From assembly GCA_026874595.1 (NCBI GenBank), contig CM049312.1:25537956-25601955 (forward strand): a DNA stretch of 64,000 bases, read 5' to 3'. Of this stretch, positions 22,619 to 34,133 are shown one piece after another (positions within the stretch are counted from its first letter, which is position 1; every line of letters starts with the position of its first letter). Below the pieces are notes generated by a model. That model made no database searches. It worked only from the letters and a program-made list of their open reading frames with translations, and was not told the origin of the DNA. This stretch comes from Sipunculus nudus. Lineage: Eukaryota > Annelida > Sipuncula > Golfingiida > Sipunculidae. Made by a program: the position numbers and the translations under genes.

Positions 22619-24090
22619 TTGCTTGGTGCATACATCCAGGCTTTGTATCAGGAAGAACAAGGCAAGCAGCTGTTGCAGAGAGAGAATACCAGAGTCCAGC
22701 AGGCAGCGAGAAGGCGAAGAAATAAGATGAGGCCAAGATCCATTTGGGTTCGTAAATGGTTATCTGAACAAAGAAGGCAGCAGCTGGGTCACTATTCAAC
22801 ATTTATCTCTAGAGAGCTAGAGATGTCAACATCTATCAGAACTATCCGAGGATGCCTCCAGAGCTCTTTGATGAGATCCGGCTAAAGATAACACCAGCCA
22901 TCGAGAGACAAGACACGAAGTTCCGCTCTGCCGTACTACCAGGACTGAAGCTGTCTGTGGCTCTGAGACATCTTGCCGCTGGGGACTATTACTCATCACT
23001 CTCCTATGCGTTCCGGTGCAGCAAAACAGCCATCTACCATATGGTGCAAGAAGTGTGCAAGGCCATCGTTGAAGCCTACAAAGATGAAGTGTTTACTGTT
23101 CATGTTACTCCTGGTGACTGGACAGCCCTTGCCTAGGAGTTTAAAGGCAAGTAGAATGTGCCTCTTGCGGTGCGATCACTGGACGGGAAGCATACTGCCA
23201 TAAACAAGCGACCCAACACAGGCTCCTTGTACCATAACTACAAGGGGTTTTTCAGTATCCCTCGCCTTGGTGGATGCCCAGTATCGTTTCATATGGAATG
23301 AAGTTGTTGAAGTTGCTGAAAAAGGACACATGTCTGATGCCCAAATGTATAATGACTCAGAGCTCAGTGAACTTCTCGATGAAGGCCGGATAGGGTTGCC
23401 ACCACCATGCCCTTTGCCAAACGATGACCAGAACCAGGATATCCCTTACTTCATCCTTGGAGATGATGCATTTGCCTTAAGAAGATTCCTGATGAAGCCA
23501 TATGGGAGAAGAGCGGTGCCAAGAAAAAAAATCATCTTCAATTACCGCATCTCCCGTGGAAGACGTGTAGAGAATACATTTGGAATTCTCGCCAAACGAT
23601 TCAGATGTTTCCTTGGAACTTTGGAACAGGGACCAGACACAGATTAGTCTAATTATGTTACTTCACGAGTTTCTTCATAAATACCTGTAATAATATTTGT
23701 AGTACATTTTTAGGATATGTGTAAATAAAGATATTGATTATGGATATTTGTAATGTACTGAATATAACTATTTTCAGCATGTATGATACATGAATTTCAA
23801 TTTACATTACAGTGCAATCCATCATTGAGGCTGCTGTCGTGCTCCACAATCTCCTGAAGAGAAGGGTTCCAGTCATCCCAGTGAACGAGGTGGACCATGA
23901 GGATGGGGAACACAATCTTGTCCCTGGCACCTGGAGAGATGAGGTCCAGTGGCCAGACGTGAATCCACCACCAGACGGAAAGAACAGAGACACTCTGGAT
24001 GCGAAGCAACAACGGGAGTACCTTTAAAGTTACTTCATCTCCCCTGATGGTGCAGGACAGAATGATCACTCCCAAGTGAAAGACACTTGA
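22619..24090 (+). pseudogene. Harbinger transposase (HARBI1-like DDE nuclease), disrupted
   Basis: The translation reads through WVRKWLSEQRRQQLGHY, a frame break near 22822, PELFDEIRLKITP...LKLSVALRHLAAGDYY (helix-turn-helix-like region), then LDGKH (first catalytic Asp), [12 protein letters not shown], a frame break near 23263, [16 protein letters not shown]-type GDDAFALR (second Asp), and [15 protein letters not shown] (catalytic Glu). After about 23642 there is an interruption, and the frame resumes at 23812 with VQSIIEAAVVLHNLL and a C-terminal acidic tail. In-frame TAG codons near 23134 and 23149 replace likely Gln and Trp codons. The DDE residues survive, but the stops and frame breaks rule out an active enzyme. 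Related host genes (HARBI1) lack such breaks. Confidence 0.88.
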
Positions 24091-24712
24091 CACCAACAAA
24101 AAACATAGGTCCTAACGTGACTCCCTCTTCCTCTCATTTTTATATGGTTGGGCATATGGAACTATGATTTATCGTGCGCGCAGCAATCATGCGTAATTCG
24201 TTTAAAGAACAGACTCTGAAAAAGTTTTTAAAAAGAAACCACTTTATTATCAGAACAATGATAACAATGAATCATGACAAAACAAAATAATATCTCTTAT
24301 CTGTTTTCTATTATTTAAATCATTAAGAAGTACTTTAAAGTACCTTGATTTGTGTGTCTGTTTTATTTTATTGGAATGATTTATTGATTGATTGTAAACT
24401 ATCTATAATAAACTAGTGCTGCCTACATGAATAAAACTTGTTTTTCTCAAAATTAAGTCTTGATAACTCACTGAAACCTAAAATATCTTTTACAAAAGAA
24501 TGGATATTTTGTGGCTTAAACTTATTTCCTACATAAATCATCCATATTCCACAAAATTCTGGCCTATTATAAGAAAAATACATCATAACTTTGCATTTAT
24601 TTTCAAGAAAATGAAAAACAAACATTAAATAACGTCACTGGTTTGGTCGGGATTGGTCGTCGTCCTGTGGCTTCTCTTTGGCGGAAGTGCTAGTTCTTCT
24701 GGTCCCTCTCTC

Positions 24713-26090
24713 TTAGCTTGGGTTTGTAAGGTTGCTAGAGATCTGATCTAGCACGGAGGAGACATCTGTGGGGAGCATCTGGCTACATGGGATGTCTTGC
24801 AATTCGGTAACTGATGTCATTGGCGGCTGAGCTGTCGACAAATGCTGTGGCTGGTTTTCAGTGATGGGCGATAGACAGTTGATGTTAATCGCAGGTAGCT
24901 GTTCCTGCACCCATGATCGATTCATTGAGTGCCAGAGATCGGGTGGCTTTGTCACCCCAGCAGGCCACTGGGAAGAGGGTGACTGCCAGTGCCGGCCTTG
25001 TGGCTCCGTTGGACGACTAGCTGGACGCTGGACTGGAGGCTCTCCGTGCCAAATCCGTGTTCGCTGTTGATCAGCTGTGGCCATTCTGGCACTCGAGCAT
25101 CACCTCCCTTATTTTGGCTTCTGCTGTACGTCGGGTGGCCGGTGGGAGTCTTCTAAGATTTTCGTCGATGAAGGAAGGCTTGATGCACCTCACTCTGTCG
25201 CACGGTCAGGAGGTCTTTAAAAGACCCATCAGGAGATTTGGGTTTGCACTGGCTGTAGAGGGCCTATCTGTAGAAGCTGGAGTGCTGGAACGTGTAGAAG
25301 GTTGATCATCTCCTTGAACCTCAGGAGCAGGTGAAGTGTCCTCTGGAGCATCAGGAGCAGGTGCAGCAGGGGGAGCTCCAGCCGCAGCAGGTTGGAGTCG
25401 GGCAGTGAAGCTCGCCACTGTCCTTCTAGGCATCTGAGGGATGTGCTCCAACAAGAACTGGAAGCGCTGCCAAATCCACCTGATGAAATAGGAATTGAAA
25501 TTCATCAGCATGTTTGTAAACATATGTCACTATGAACATGATAGACAAAAATGTGGACAAAACAAACAATTTTCTATTGGACCCTTCGAAGTGGTTCTGT
25601 TAGACAAAGGAACACCAATTTACTGCTATTTAAAGAATATACAGTACCTGTGCATATTCACCTCTACATACTTAAACATGATAGCCGTGAACGGGGATGC
25701 TCTTTTAACTACCAGAACCATTGTAAAGGGTAGGTGTTTATTTTGTTTATCTCTGGGTCTGTCATGTTCATAGTGTGTATTCACTACATTATATATATAT
25801 ATGTGTGTGTGTATACATATATATATTTATATATATATATATTGCTATTTAAAACATAAACATTATTTTAACATTAAACTATAAAACAATATTCATTAAT
25901 ATATATATATAAATACATGTATATATGTATAAATATATAAACATTAATTATATAATGATACATATACATATGTATATTACGTATAACTATAAATTTAAAC
26001 AATAAACTGTTAAATAATTTCCAAAGCTAATACTGTCACTACAAATAATATTATTCATATATATTGTTATTTATGTACACATATATTAAA

Positions 26091-26127
<37 letters not shown>

Positions 26128-26690
26128 TATGCATCATAAAAATATTACTTCTATATTTCTACTATTATGGCTTAGAATGTCACTACAAATATATAATATT
26201 CATGTAAGTAGAAAAAAATCATGGTTACAGATGTTATGTGAGACGTATTACCGTTCAGTTGCGTTGAAGTGGTCTGGAGATTGTCGGACTTGGTGACAGC
26301 TTTATTTAGTTTGCGAGCTTGGTGTCCACAGTCTGCCTTTTGGCCCCCGCAGTTTTGAAACCTGCCAGTCTCTTGGAGTACAACACGGGATTCTGCTGTA
26401 GGAAGTCAATGGTGACCTCCTTCTCATCCTTAGAAGATTGGACCTTAGAAAGATTAGTGACGAACCTAGGGGATACCCTCCTCCTAGCAGGTGCGACTTC
26501 TGCAACCTCCTCGGCATCAGGTTCAGGTTCCAGTTCGGGGACAATATCAGTAACAGCACACTCCTCTCTATTTTGTGGCAGTGAAGGGGGAGGAACACCA
26601 GGCTGCTCCTGCTCCTTTCCTGGCGGTGGTGTTGCAGGACGGGGGGTCTTCGACGTCTTTCGTTCCTTGATGGCATAGCTTTCTTTCTAA
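24713..26690 (-). pseudogene. Harbinger accessory MADF/Myb-like protein, disrupted
   Basis: Read on the - strand. A basic N-terminus (RRRRP near 26650) leads into a proline/glutamate-rich stretch, then VTIDFLQQNPVLYSKRLAGF (about 26410-26350), which fits the start of a MADF/Myb-type domain. After a low-complexity AT-rich gap (about 25750-26220) comes QRFQFLLEHIPQMPRR (about 25470-25430), a Pro/Ala/Ser-rich linker, then FIDENLRRLPPATRR...IREVMLECQ (about 25170-25095), which resembles the C-terminal BESS-like helices of Harbinger partners. The segments lie in different frames with stops between, so the gene is broken. In intact elements this protein binds DNA and brings the transposase to the nucleus and the element ends. 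Composition in the segments (GC-rich, Pro/Ser codons) differs sharply from the flanks. Confidence 0.6.
25780..26125. repeat. AT-rich TA-repeat cluster inside the Harbinger element
   Basis: A run of TATA-rich arrays, the longest (TA)n at about 26097-26121, separates the two recognisable halves of the accessory gene. It is probably an intron or a later expansion. Confidence 0.8.
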
Positions 26691-26819
26691 TACTTCGAGC
26701 TTTGTTTTCTACCTTTCTTCGTAATGTAAATGGCTCTTCGTATTGTTGACGCAGTAATGTGTCGTGGCTTGCTCATGACTCGAGCTCTCATGCGTGCCAA
26801 GGCGACGAAATGGCTTCAA

Positions 26820-27240
26820 TACACCGTATTTCGCTTGCCGTGAGAACCGTGACAATACATAACAAAACGTAACAAAACGTGCAAACACCGTGAATCAATC
26901 GTGACAAAACGCGCACTAAACGTGGGAGAACGTGACATAACTTGAAAGGACCGTTCTATTCCACTGCTTCTCGTCCTACTACCGACAACCTCCAAGTTTT
27001 GTTACGGTCTATTTCGTACTGTCACGTTTCCTTGCGTTCATCCCGTTTTACTACGGCCTACATGGTTTCTCATCCGTTCCGTGACTGCCGTGGCAATGAT
27101 TTCGAAGTTTAAAAATCTCGCACGGTAACCATGGCAATCACGGCTAGGCACGTTCGCCTATTCCGTCCCCCCCCCCCCCCCCATGTTGTCTAACGTGCAT
27201 CCCGTTTTGTCCTCGGTGACCTGAAAAGGTGCTACCGTGG
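26820..27240. repeat. GC-rich subterminal region with CGTG motifs
   Basis: Words such as ACCGTGA, AACGTG, AAACGT and CACGTT occur many times in about 420 bp, in both orientations (for example CGTAACAAAACGTGC near 26866 and CACGTTTCC near 27021). A 16-C run lies at 27167-27182. It is plausibly the transposase/accessory-protein binding region of the Harbinger element end. Confidence 0.55.
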
Positions 27241-29011
27241 TCCCCGGGAACATAGTGTAAACGTAACATAAGATGATAAATTATTTACTTATTTTGATTT
27301 TGACCCAAACGCTTTTACTTCCTGTTTCCTCTAGATCTGCTCTACGTGTACAGGATATGTTTGTACTGATATAAACAGCTTCACCACAGCCATGTCTATT
27401 ATGATCAGACCAGAATGGCTAAGAAAATCCATTTATACATATCAAGTCGTTACACACAGCAGAATCTTACCAAGTTTCAGTCAAACATAAAAACAAAATG
27501 GCTCTCTAGAAATGTATGCTAGTTCATCTTATTTTGTTCTGCTTGACTTCTGATGTTTACAGAACAATATTCCGGTGATGTACCTCGATTTGGATGGATA
27601 TTAGCGCAAAATGCGAGTAACATTTTCATTATCTCTTCACATGTAATATTTCCATTTACTAATTTCAGGGTGCAAACATCTCGTTTGAGATCCTAAGTTC
27701 TACAGAGAAATTACCCAATTGTTGCACGGTATTGTTCTAGTGATACACCCATATGATAGTGTTATTCGCGGTATCATTTAGGAACTGCACCTATGGTTTC
27801 CTCATTAAATACGACAACAACCAACAATAAAATGGCGATAAAACAATTAACATGTAAAGAAAACACATTATATACAAATGAATAAACATCGCTGCTTTGA
27901 TTTGCACATGCCACCAAATATGGGCTGGAGCTCGCCTCCTTTTCCGCCATAATATATATAATAAAATCTATGACTGATTGTGAAAGATCATATTAACATT
28001 GTGATAAAAGGGGCCCATCAAAGTATAAATCGAAGTATAAAGTACAAAGATATATACTCTGTACATTTTCAGGTAGCAACGCATAGCGCTTGCAGATCGG
28101 CATTTGAGCAACCTTCAAGAAAATCAGTCCGTCATAGATCCAGGTGTCTTGGATCTTGCCAGCACGTTTGAGTTTACCAACCAAGTGAGTGCAACAAAAG
28201 TCGTTCAAGCAAAGTGTTCAATAGAAAATACTTCACTATTGTTTCTGTATTTCCCCTTTTGTTTCGGGAAGCCCAGAGATGAGAATGGAGGTTCGCCTTC
28301 TATATTGATGAAGGTCGTCATAATTTCTTTTCAACTGGTGTATTTCAGTATTTTTCATTTGAGATTCAGTTTCAAAGGTCTCAAGTCTTGTTTTTTTTAA
28401 TAATCAATTTAAGTCCTTTGTTCTCTTATCAGCCTCGCTGGATCATTTATTTTGTCATTGAACCGGCACATCATGTGGTCTGATTGTAGATTTAGAAAAA
28501 ACCCTAATCGTCGAGAGGGGACATTTGATTTTCATCAGCTATAGGTTTAGATTTCATATCCGAACGAATCGGCGTACCTTGTGATTAAGAACCTTCTGAC
28601 AAGTGTCTACGCTTAGTGTTGAAATGCGTGTTACCTTTGGGGGTCGCCATTGTTGCAACAGACGATGTGTAATTAGTGAAGTTCAAAACTTAAGGCACAT
28701 ACCTTTGGACTTTCAGTAGAAATAATTATAATCCAACTTTCATTTGTAACATGCGCTACAAGTTCATATTGTCAGTTAGCCCGAAAAAATGGCTAATTTA
28801 ACAAGAGCTATCGCTTTTCCGACATTGACGCATGCGCATAACTCAAATGGAAACATTTTTAAATCAAAATTTGGCGACCAGCAATTTCTCTAGACAGTTC
28901 CTCGAACAACATTGCCTTAGGGTGGGGGGGGGGACTTTCTTGAAATAGGTGGCGAGCGGCGATTATTATTATTCTGCAAAAAAAATCTAAGATGTTGAAT
29001 CTAATACGCGC
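27241..29011. other. Intergenic, no gene seen
   Basis: AT-rich, with several short open frames (about 27980-28400) that lack domains or credible splice context. A 10-G run lies at 28924-28933. Confidence 0.45.
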
Positions 29012-29375
29012 CTCACGTTGCGGTTATATACACTGCAATCGTCCCAAAAATCACTTCGTATATACGCTGCTTTCATGGCAAGGTTTTCTGAGCTCGAACA
29101 CAAGGGTGCGCATAGAACAAAAAAAGCGTGGTATTAAGCATTCAGCCCTCGTTAGTCTGATAACACCATTTTCACCACACTGCAAAAAGATCAGACCCAT
29201 GGGAGCTTGGGTTCCTGTATTATCAAGCCAACGAGAGCAGGTGTTGCATGTCTAAACTTTGGACTTGATTCACAAGGCAATACCAAGTTTTCATCGGTGT
29301 GATAACAATGCTGTGCTCTGTGCGCACCCTGGTGATCGACCCAGATAACCTTGCCATAAAAGCTGTGAGAGGAGA
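29012..29375. mobile_element. Foldback family, copy B
   Basis: A palindromic element. The left arm (about 29012-29160) contains TTTCATGGCAAGGTTTTCTG and a GGGTGCGCATAGAAC segment. The right arm (about 29192-29375) contains the complement-type CTGTGCTCTGTGCGCACCCT and AACCTTGCCATAAAAG. The arms are imperfect and the outer end contains TTGCGGTTATATACACTGCA, also seen inverted in copy C. There is no coding capacity. Confidence 0.7.
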
Positions 29376-29540
29376 GAAGAATCAACCGGAATATACATGA
29401 CAGAAACATTCTTTAGACATGACTCTTATAAGTGATCCAATGGGTTGAAACATGACATGTAAAACAAATAAGAGTGGAAAAGCACAGAATCCGCAAAACT
29501 ATACGGGATTAATCGATGGTTTTGCAGGAAACCTTCCCTT

Positions 29541-29880
29541 TTGAAACTTGTACATCTTATGTCTTATGCAAATGTCTCAAAATTGATCATTCATTTTCGG
29601 AAAATAGCCGCTAGGTGGCGGTGCATTTTTTACACCGCAAAAAAATATTTTTTTACCATATCTCCAAAAATATAAACCTACGCTACATAAACTATAGCTC
29701 AGTTTGTTCATCTATCCTTTTCTCCAAAAAAATCGTTTACACGGCTGTCCTCTCTGATGTGCCAGTATGTCTGTCTGTTTGTCAGTTGTCCTTAATATCG
29801 CCCGCTTGCTGGTTATTGGGCCTTACACATACGTTTCTACAGGATACAGTTTAGCAGGAATCTTTTTGAAACTGGTACAT
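29541..29880. repeat. Dispersed repeat, unit about 320 bp, copy 1
   Basis: Starts at TTGAAACTTGTACATCTTAT and is followed by CTCAAAATTGAT, AAATAGCCGCTAGGTGGCG, CCATATCTCCAAAAATATAAACC and GTAGCTCAGTTTGTTC-like words. The start motif returns at about 29864. Two further copies lie at 31272-31800. Confidence 0.75.
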
Positions 29881-30464
29881 TTTTTTTTATTACTTTTTAC
29901 CACAGTTTATTGCTCAATAAGCTGCCTTTTACAGATTAGATCCGATATGGTTCCGACAGCTGGAATCTAGGATCTTAGTATACTACATATGGTACAATAA
30001 CAGTTAAGTTTCTTATCTCCATTTCTACTTCGAAGACAAACTTCAGGTTGTCTGTATTACCGTAATAAAGATTATTGATACATTTTTGCTATGAGGATAA
30101 TGTGATCGAATTTTGATGTATTCTAAATATTATCTTCATATTTGTATCCAAATATTACGTTAGATTCCGATAATTTGACACTTTTGCAAGCTATTACTGC
30201 AATATTGCTTTCTACTTCCATCCAAAAGTGTTTTAGAATTCACATGAATACAAAAGTGTTCAACGTAGTCTGTTTCGTCACAAAAAATAACATTTATTGG
30301 AGTCTTTTGTACCTATGTCATGTAGCAGCACATTGGTGGTAAATATATTATAAAGTATTTTCCAGTGGAGCAGTTATAACCTGACCTCTTTACAGCATTT
30401 CTTTGCTGCATACCAGTCCACTAATGTTAGGCGGCTACTTGGATATTTATTTAACCAGAAACAT

Positions 30465-30980
30465 TTAGAGTAAGGAGTCCCCTTGATTTATTAAATTACG
30501 AATAGATTTCACATCAAGAGCTGCAACATCTCGGAACCGAATATCTTGTGGCTTGAAAACTGGGGTACCATTCTTGCGGATAAAATTGTTAACTGCCGTC
30601 TGTACTACATTATACACCAGCGTTCCTACTGGACTATTGCATAGTTTTCTACTTCTTCCACTTCTTTCCACTTCTTCAAAACTCATGATTAGACCATCTG
30701 TTCTATATCAGAGATGTAGATAAGCTCTCCCTTTACCCGGTCGTTAAAGAAAATGTCACTAACATTCAGTTTGTCACATAAACTTGTTCTTTGCCCTCAT
30801 ACGTCACGGTAAAGGAGTTCTCTGGAAGAAATGACACAGTAAAGCAATCCATTGACAAGAAGGTGTGCACGTGCCTGGTCCGAGGTTGGGTAGAGCCTCA
30901 ACAGGCCCCGTGTTCTCTGTGCCCCGTCCATGTTGCCATGTCCGGCAGTATTTTCGGCTACTTGGCAGAGTTCAGATGAT
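30465..30980 (-). pseudogene. Decayed coding relic, possibly a transposon RNA-binding ORF
   Basis: Read on the - strand, 30975-30800 gives MDGAQRTRGLLRLYPTSDQA and RAHLLVNG in one frame before stops and a frame change. The next part (about 30820-30700) continues as VTYEGKEQVYVTN and ELIYISDIEQ, and 30686-30465 is a 73-residue open frame ending in a stop (NFIRKNGTPVFKPQDIRFRD). The first part reminds me of a zinc-knuckle/RNA-binding protein family common in cnidarian and molluscan mobile elements, recalled from memory with low certainty. The last part is unrecognised. Confidence 0.35.
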
Positions 30981-31271
30981 GATAAATAGTTTTCATAAGA
31001 TTGAGGTTATTTTGTCACATGTACGAACAGCAGCGTGACTGATACAGGCTCCAAGACGGGTACTTAGACGCCATGAAGGCAGTCTCCCCTCGTCTTGCAC
31101 TTCGATAATACAATACTGGGTAGTGGATAATAAAATCCAGGATCACAATTAATATCCGAGTGTGCTTTTGGTATCCGTACTCGTTCTAAATCGCGGTATA
31201 TACCAATGTAACACTAAGAGATGTGATGAGTGCTGCCTACCATCACCGGAACCAAACCGGAAGTCCGAAGC

Positions 31272-31800
31272 TGGTACTCCTTATATCTTATACTAATATC
31301 TCAAAACTGATTTTTCATTCCGTCAAACAGCCGCTAGGGGGATGCTGCATTTGAAACACTACAACATATAGTGTTTTGCCATATCTCCAAAACTATAAAC
31401 CTTAACTACATAAATGATAGCTAAGTTTGTCCCTCTATGTTTTCCTCAAAGAATGGTCTTGACAACTGTCATCTTAGATGTGTATGTATGTATGGCTGTT
31501 TTCAGTTGTCCTCAATTTCGGCTGTTGAGGGTTCGTATCTTTCATATTCTATTCTACTGGCTACAGTTTTGCAGGATTCCTTTTGAAACTTGTACATCTG
31601 GTGTCTTACATTTATGTCTCGAACGTATTTTTTATTTTCGAGAAATAGCCGCAAGTGGCACTGGACTTGAAGCACTCCAATATATGATTTTTGACCATAT
31701 CTCCAAGACTAAAAACCATAGCTACATAAACTGTAGCTCAATATGTTCCTCTATTCTTTCCACAGTTAATGGTTTATTTAATTGTCTGATATGACCTGGC
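31272..31800. repeat. Dispersed repeat, unit about 310 bp, copies 2 and 3 in tandem
   Basis: Copy 2 runs about 31272-31581 and copy 3 (partial) about 31582-31800. Both carry the TTGAAACTTGTACATCT-type start, the AAATAGCCGC/AACAGCCGC word, CCATATCTCCAA and the TACATAAACTGTAGCTCA word found in the copy at 29541. Open frames across them are not conserved between copies. Confidence 0.75.
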
Positions 31801-32264
31801 CCATGTTTGGCAAGTGTTCCTATACCTAGGACTTAGTTTGCTACGTTGTTATTGAATGGTTGATTATATCAATTTAGTATTCTCCTGCTGATTTGTTTTC
31901 TCCCTTTTGTAGTCTGTCGTTGCTTGCATTCCATCGTGTAATTGTAACCGTTCTATATACATGTTTTCTCGTAAACTGGCATTGCTTCTCTGAACATTAG
32001 TTCATTTGATGAGATGATAGAAAGACTTTGGTACGCCTTCCACCATGGTAGCGCATGGTTGTTTTTCTTGTGTATGTCAGGGGCTGTTATTTTGATTTAC
32101 ACATTGGTCTATTTGTGCCGGTCCGTGAATCTAGTGATATGTGTATACCTAGTCATTGAATATATGTTGCATGTTTCTTTTTTGACGGTTTCTTCTCGCT
32201 AAGGTGTATTTTAAAAGGGCGTCAATAAAGGGGGAGGGGCGTTGGGGGATAAACCTACTCTTTA

Positions 32265-32318
<54 letters not shown>

Positions 32319-34133
32319 TCTCCTCTTATACTTTGATATAAGAGGGTTATACTGACATATGAACTGATTTCTTTCGGGCTTTCAGTTTTCCCATGAATGA
32401 CAAGCAAATCGCAAACCGTTTTCACTGGGCAAGATTCGTTATATACATTTTCAAGTGTTTTACAGCACATGGTCTAAAAACTGCACCCGGCATCTATTGA
32501 CCAACGAGGCCACATGGCACCGATAACAGTTGTTAGATCTTTTCCTGTTGTGTAACTTATGACTGGTATGTCCTATGCTAAAAGAGCTAATAATTCGGCG
32601 AACCAATTTAAGAATTAAATCAATTAAATCACTGAGTTCGAAACATCTTAACTAATATAAGAAAAGTAGTAAAATAAGTTTTATCGACATACCCGTGTTA
32701 GGAGTTACTTGATCATGGTTATAATGATTATATGTAATGGTACACATGTAAGTCAATAAAGGACCCTGGATGTATGAGGCTTCATCGTGCATGAACAGAT
32801 GTTACAAGAAAATCTGGTTAACCGAATAGATACATATAAAAAGTAATGATCAACTAGATTTATGTAATCGCAAAGTAAAGACTGGCAGCCATCCCTGGAA
32901 TGTGTCAAAGTCGAAAATAAATATCCGGAACAACTCATTGAGCTTTGACTTAAATTGTGTCAACATATCAGAATTTAAAATTCAGCTATGTTGGAGATCT
33001 CGCTCAAACATAAAATGGCAGAAGAAAAAAAATTAATTTGTTCAATCGATGCTTTCGCACTAACGGGGACCTACGCAGGCACACTAATTCTACCCTACTA
33101 TGGATATTAAAATAAGCCCATCGATTTTAATAATTATAAGATCCACTTCCAACGAGGGAGGCTTCGTTTTATAATATACTCGAGACCAGTGATTTTACAT
33201 TACTGTTATAATCAAGCAATATATGTTTGTGATATTTCACATAATGCAACATAAATTTTTTTCTTCCCATACATACATTCATACACGAGGTAGTATTTCT
33301 CGCATAAAACGGGAGCAACTATTTGGATCATAATAATTCAGACAATACATAACAACACACAGTAAAAACCTTAACATGACCGATATAGAGTAAAAATCTA
33401 CTATTTCCAACTACTTTTAAATCGTAAATTTTTGCAGGTTTCTAGTGTATTTGACATGGACTAGAGAGTTCCTGCAATCGGGACACGTTGCACGGTAGCA
33501 TCGAAACGAGAACCCAGGGTTATGACTACTGTGGCGCCGCTCGGAAGCCTCAAACCAGCACATACCATGCTACCGGGCATCACGCCTTTTTGTATTCGAT
33601 AATTTATCACAGGTCGAATAACAACAATCCTACTCTGGTGTTGTCATCCATGTGGATGACCCACCATTTTGCCGACGCGACATACACATCAAAGAAAAAC
33701 ATGTATAAACTAACATCAAAATTATTTTAGTAATTTCAAATTTTTATTTAAAATTTCCTTTAATATCGAGATTATAATGGACTCAGACTTGCACTCATTT
33801 TATAATACACTCAGACTTGAAAAAGACGGACTTGAACTCGTCCCTCAAGGACTCGGACTCAGCGTGAAGTCAAAAGTTGCAATCGGGATTCGGTGGACCA
33901 AACTATGTCAGTGTCTTTGATTTCATCTGAATATTATATAGTGCAGTTCAAAGGCCGTTTTTTATTCACTTGTAATCAGTTAAAGTGAAGTTTCGTCTAT
34001 TGAAATGTGTGTAATGGTTTACGAAATATGCTTTATGGTCATATACAAGGTTCCTCGGTTCTGCAGCCTCGGTAATAGCATATCTCAAACTTACCTGAAC
34101 CAGAAACATCAAGTGTTATAGCGGCCGTGCTAG
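31801..34133. other. Intergenic, no gene seen
   Basis: Includes a long (TA)n array at about 32267-32316 and, near 33780-33870, CTCAGACTTG/GGACTCGGACT words that recur near 37070 and 41680. Confidence 0.45.
32267..32316. repeat. (TA)n microsatellite
   Basis: About 25 TA units without interruption. Confidence 0.95.

Larger units (their letters stand above)
22500..27240. mobile_element. PIF/Harbinger DNA transposon, degraded
   Basis: Contains a Harbinger-type DDE transposase (+) and, facing it, a decayed MADF/Myb-like accessory gene (-), the two-gene layout typical of PIF/Harbinger elements. The right flank (about 26820-27240) is GC-rich and full of CGTGA/AACGTG words. I could not find matching terminal inverted repeats or a TWA target duplication, so both limits are estimates. 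Confidence 0.7.

Noticed and set aside
23797-24099. - strand 100-codon frame opposite the transposase C-terminus
   Set aside because: The + strand reads the conserved VLHNLL Harbinger region, so the - strand frame is a shadow.
26319-26678. + strand 119-codon Ser-rich frame
   Set aside because: It is the complement of the accessory Harbinger gene, whose - strand reading has recognisable motifs.
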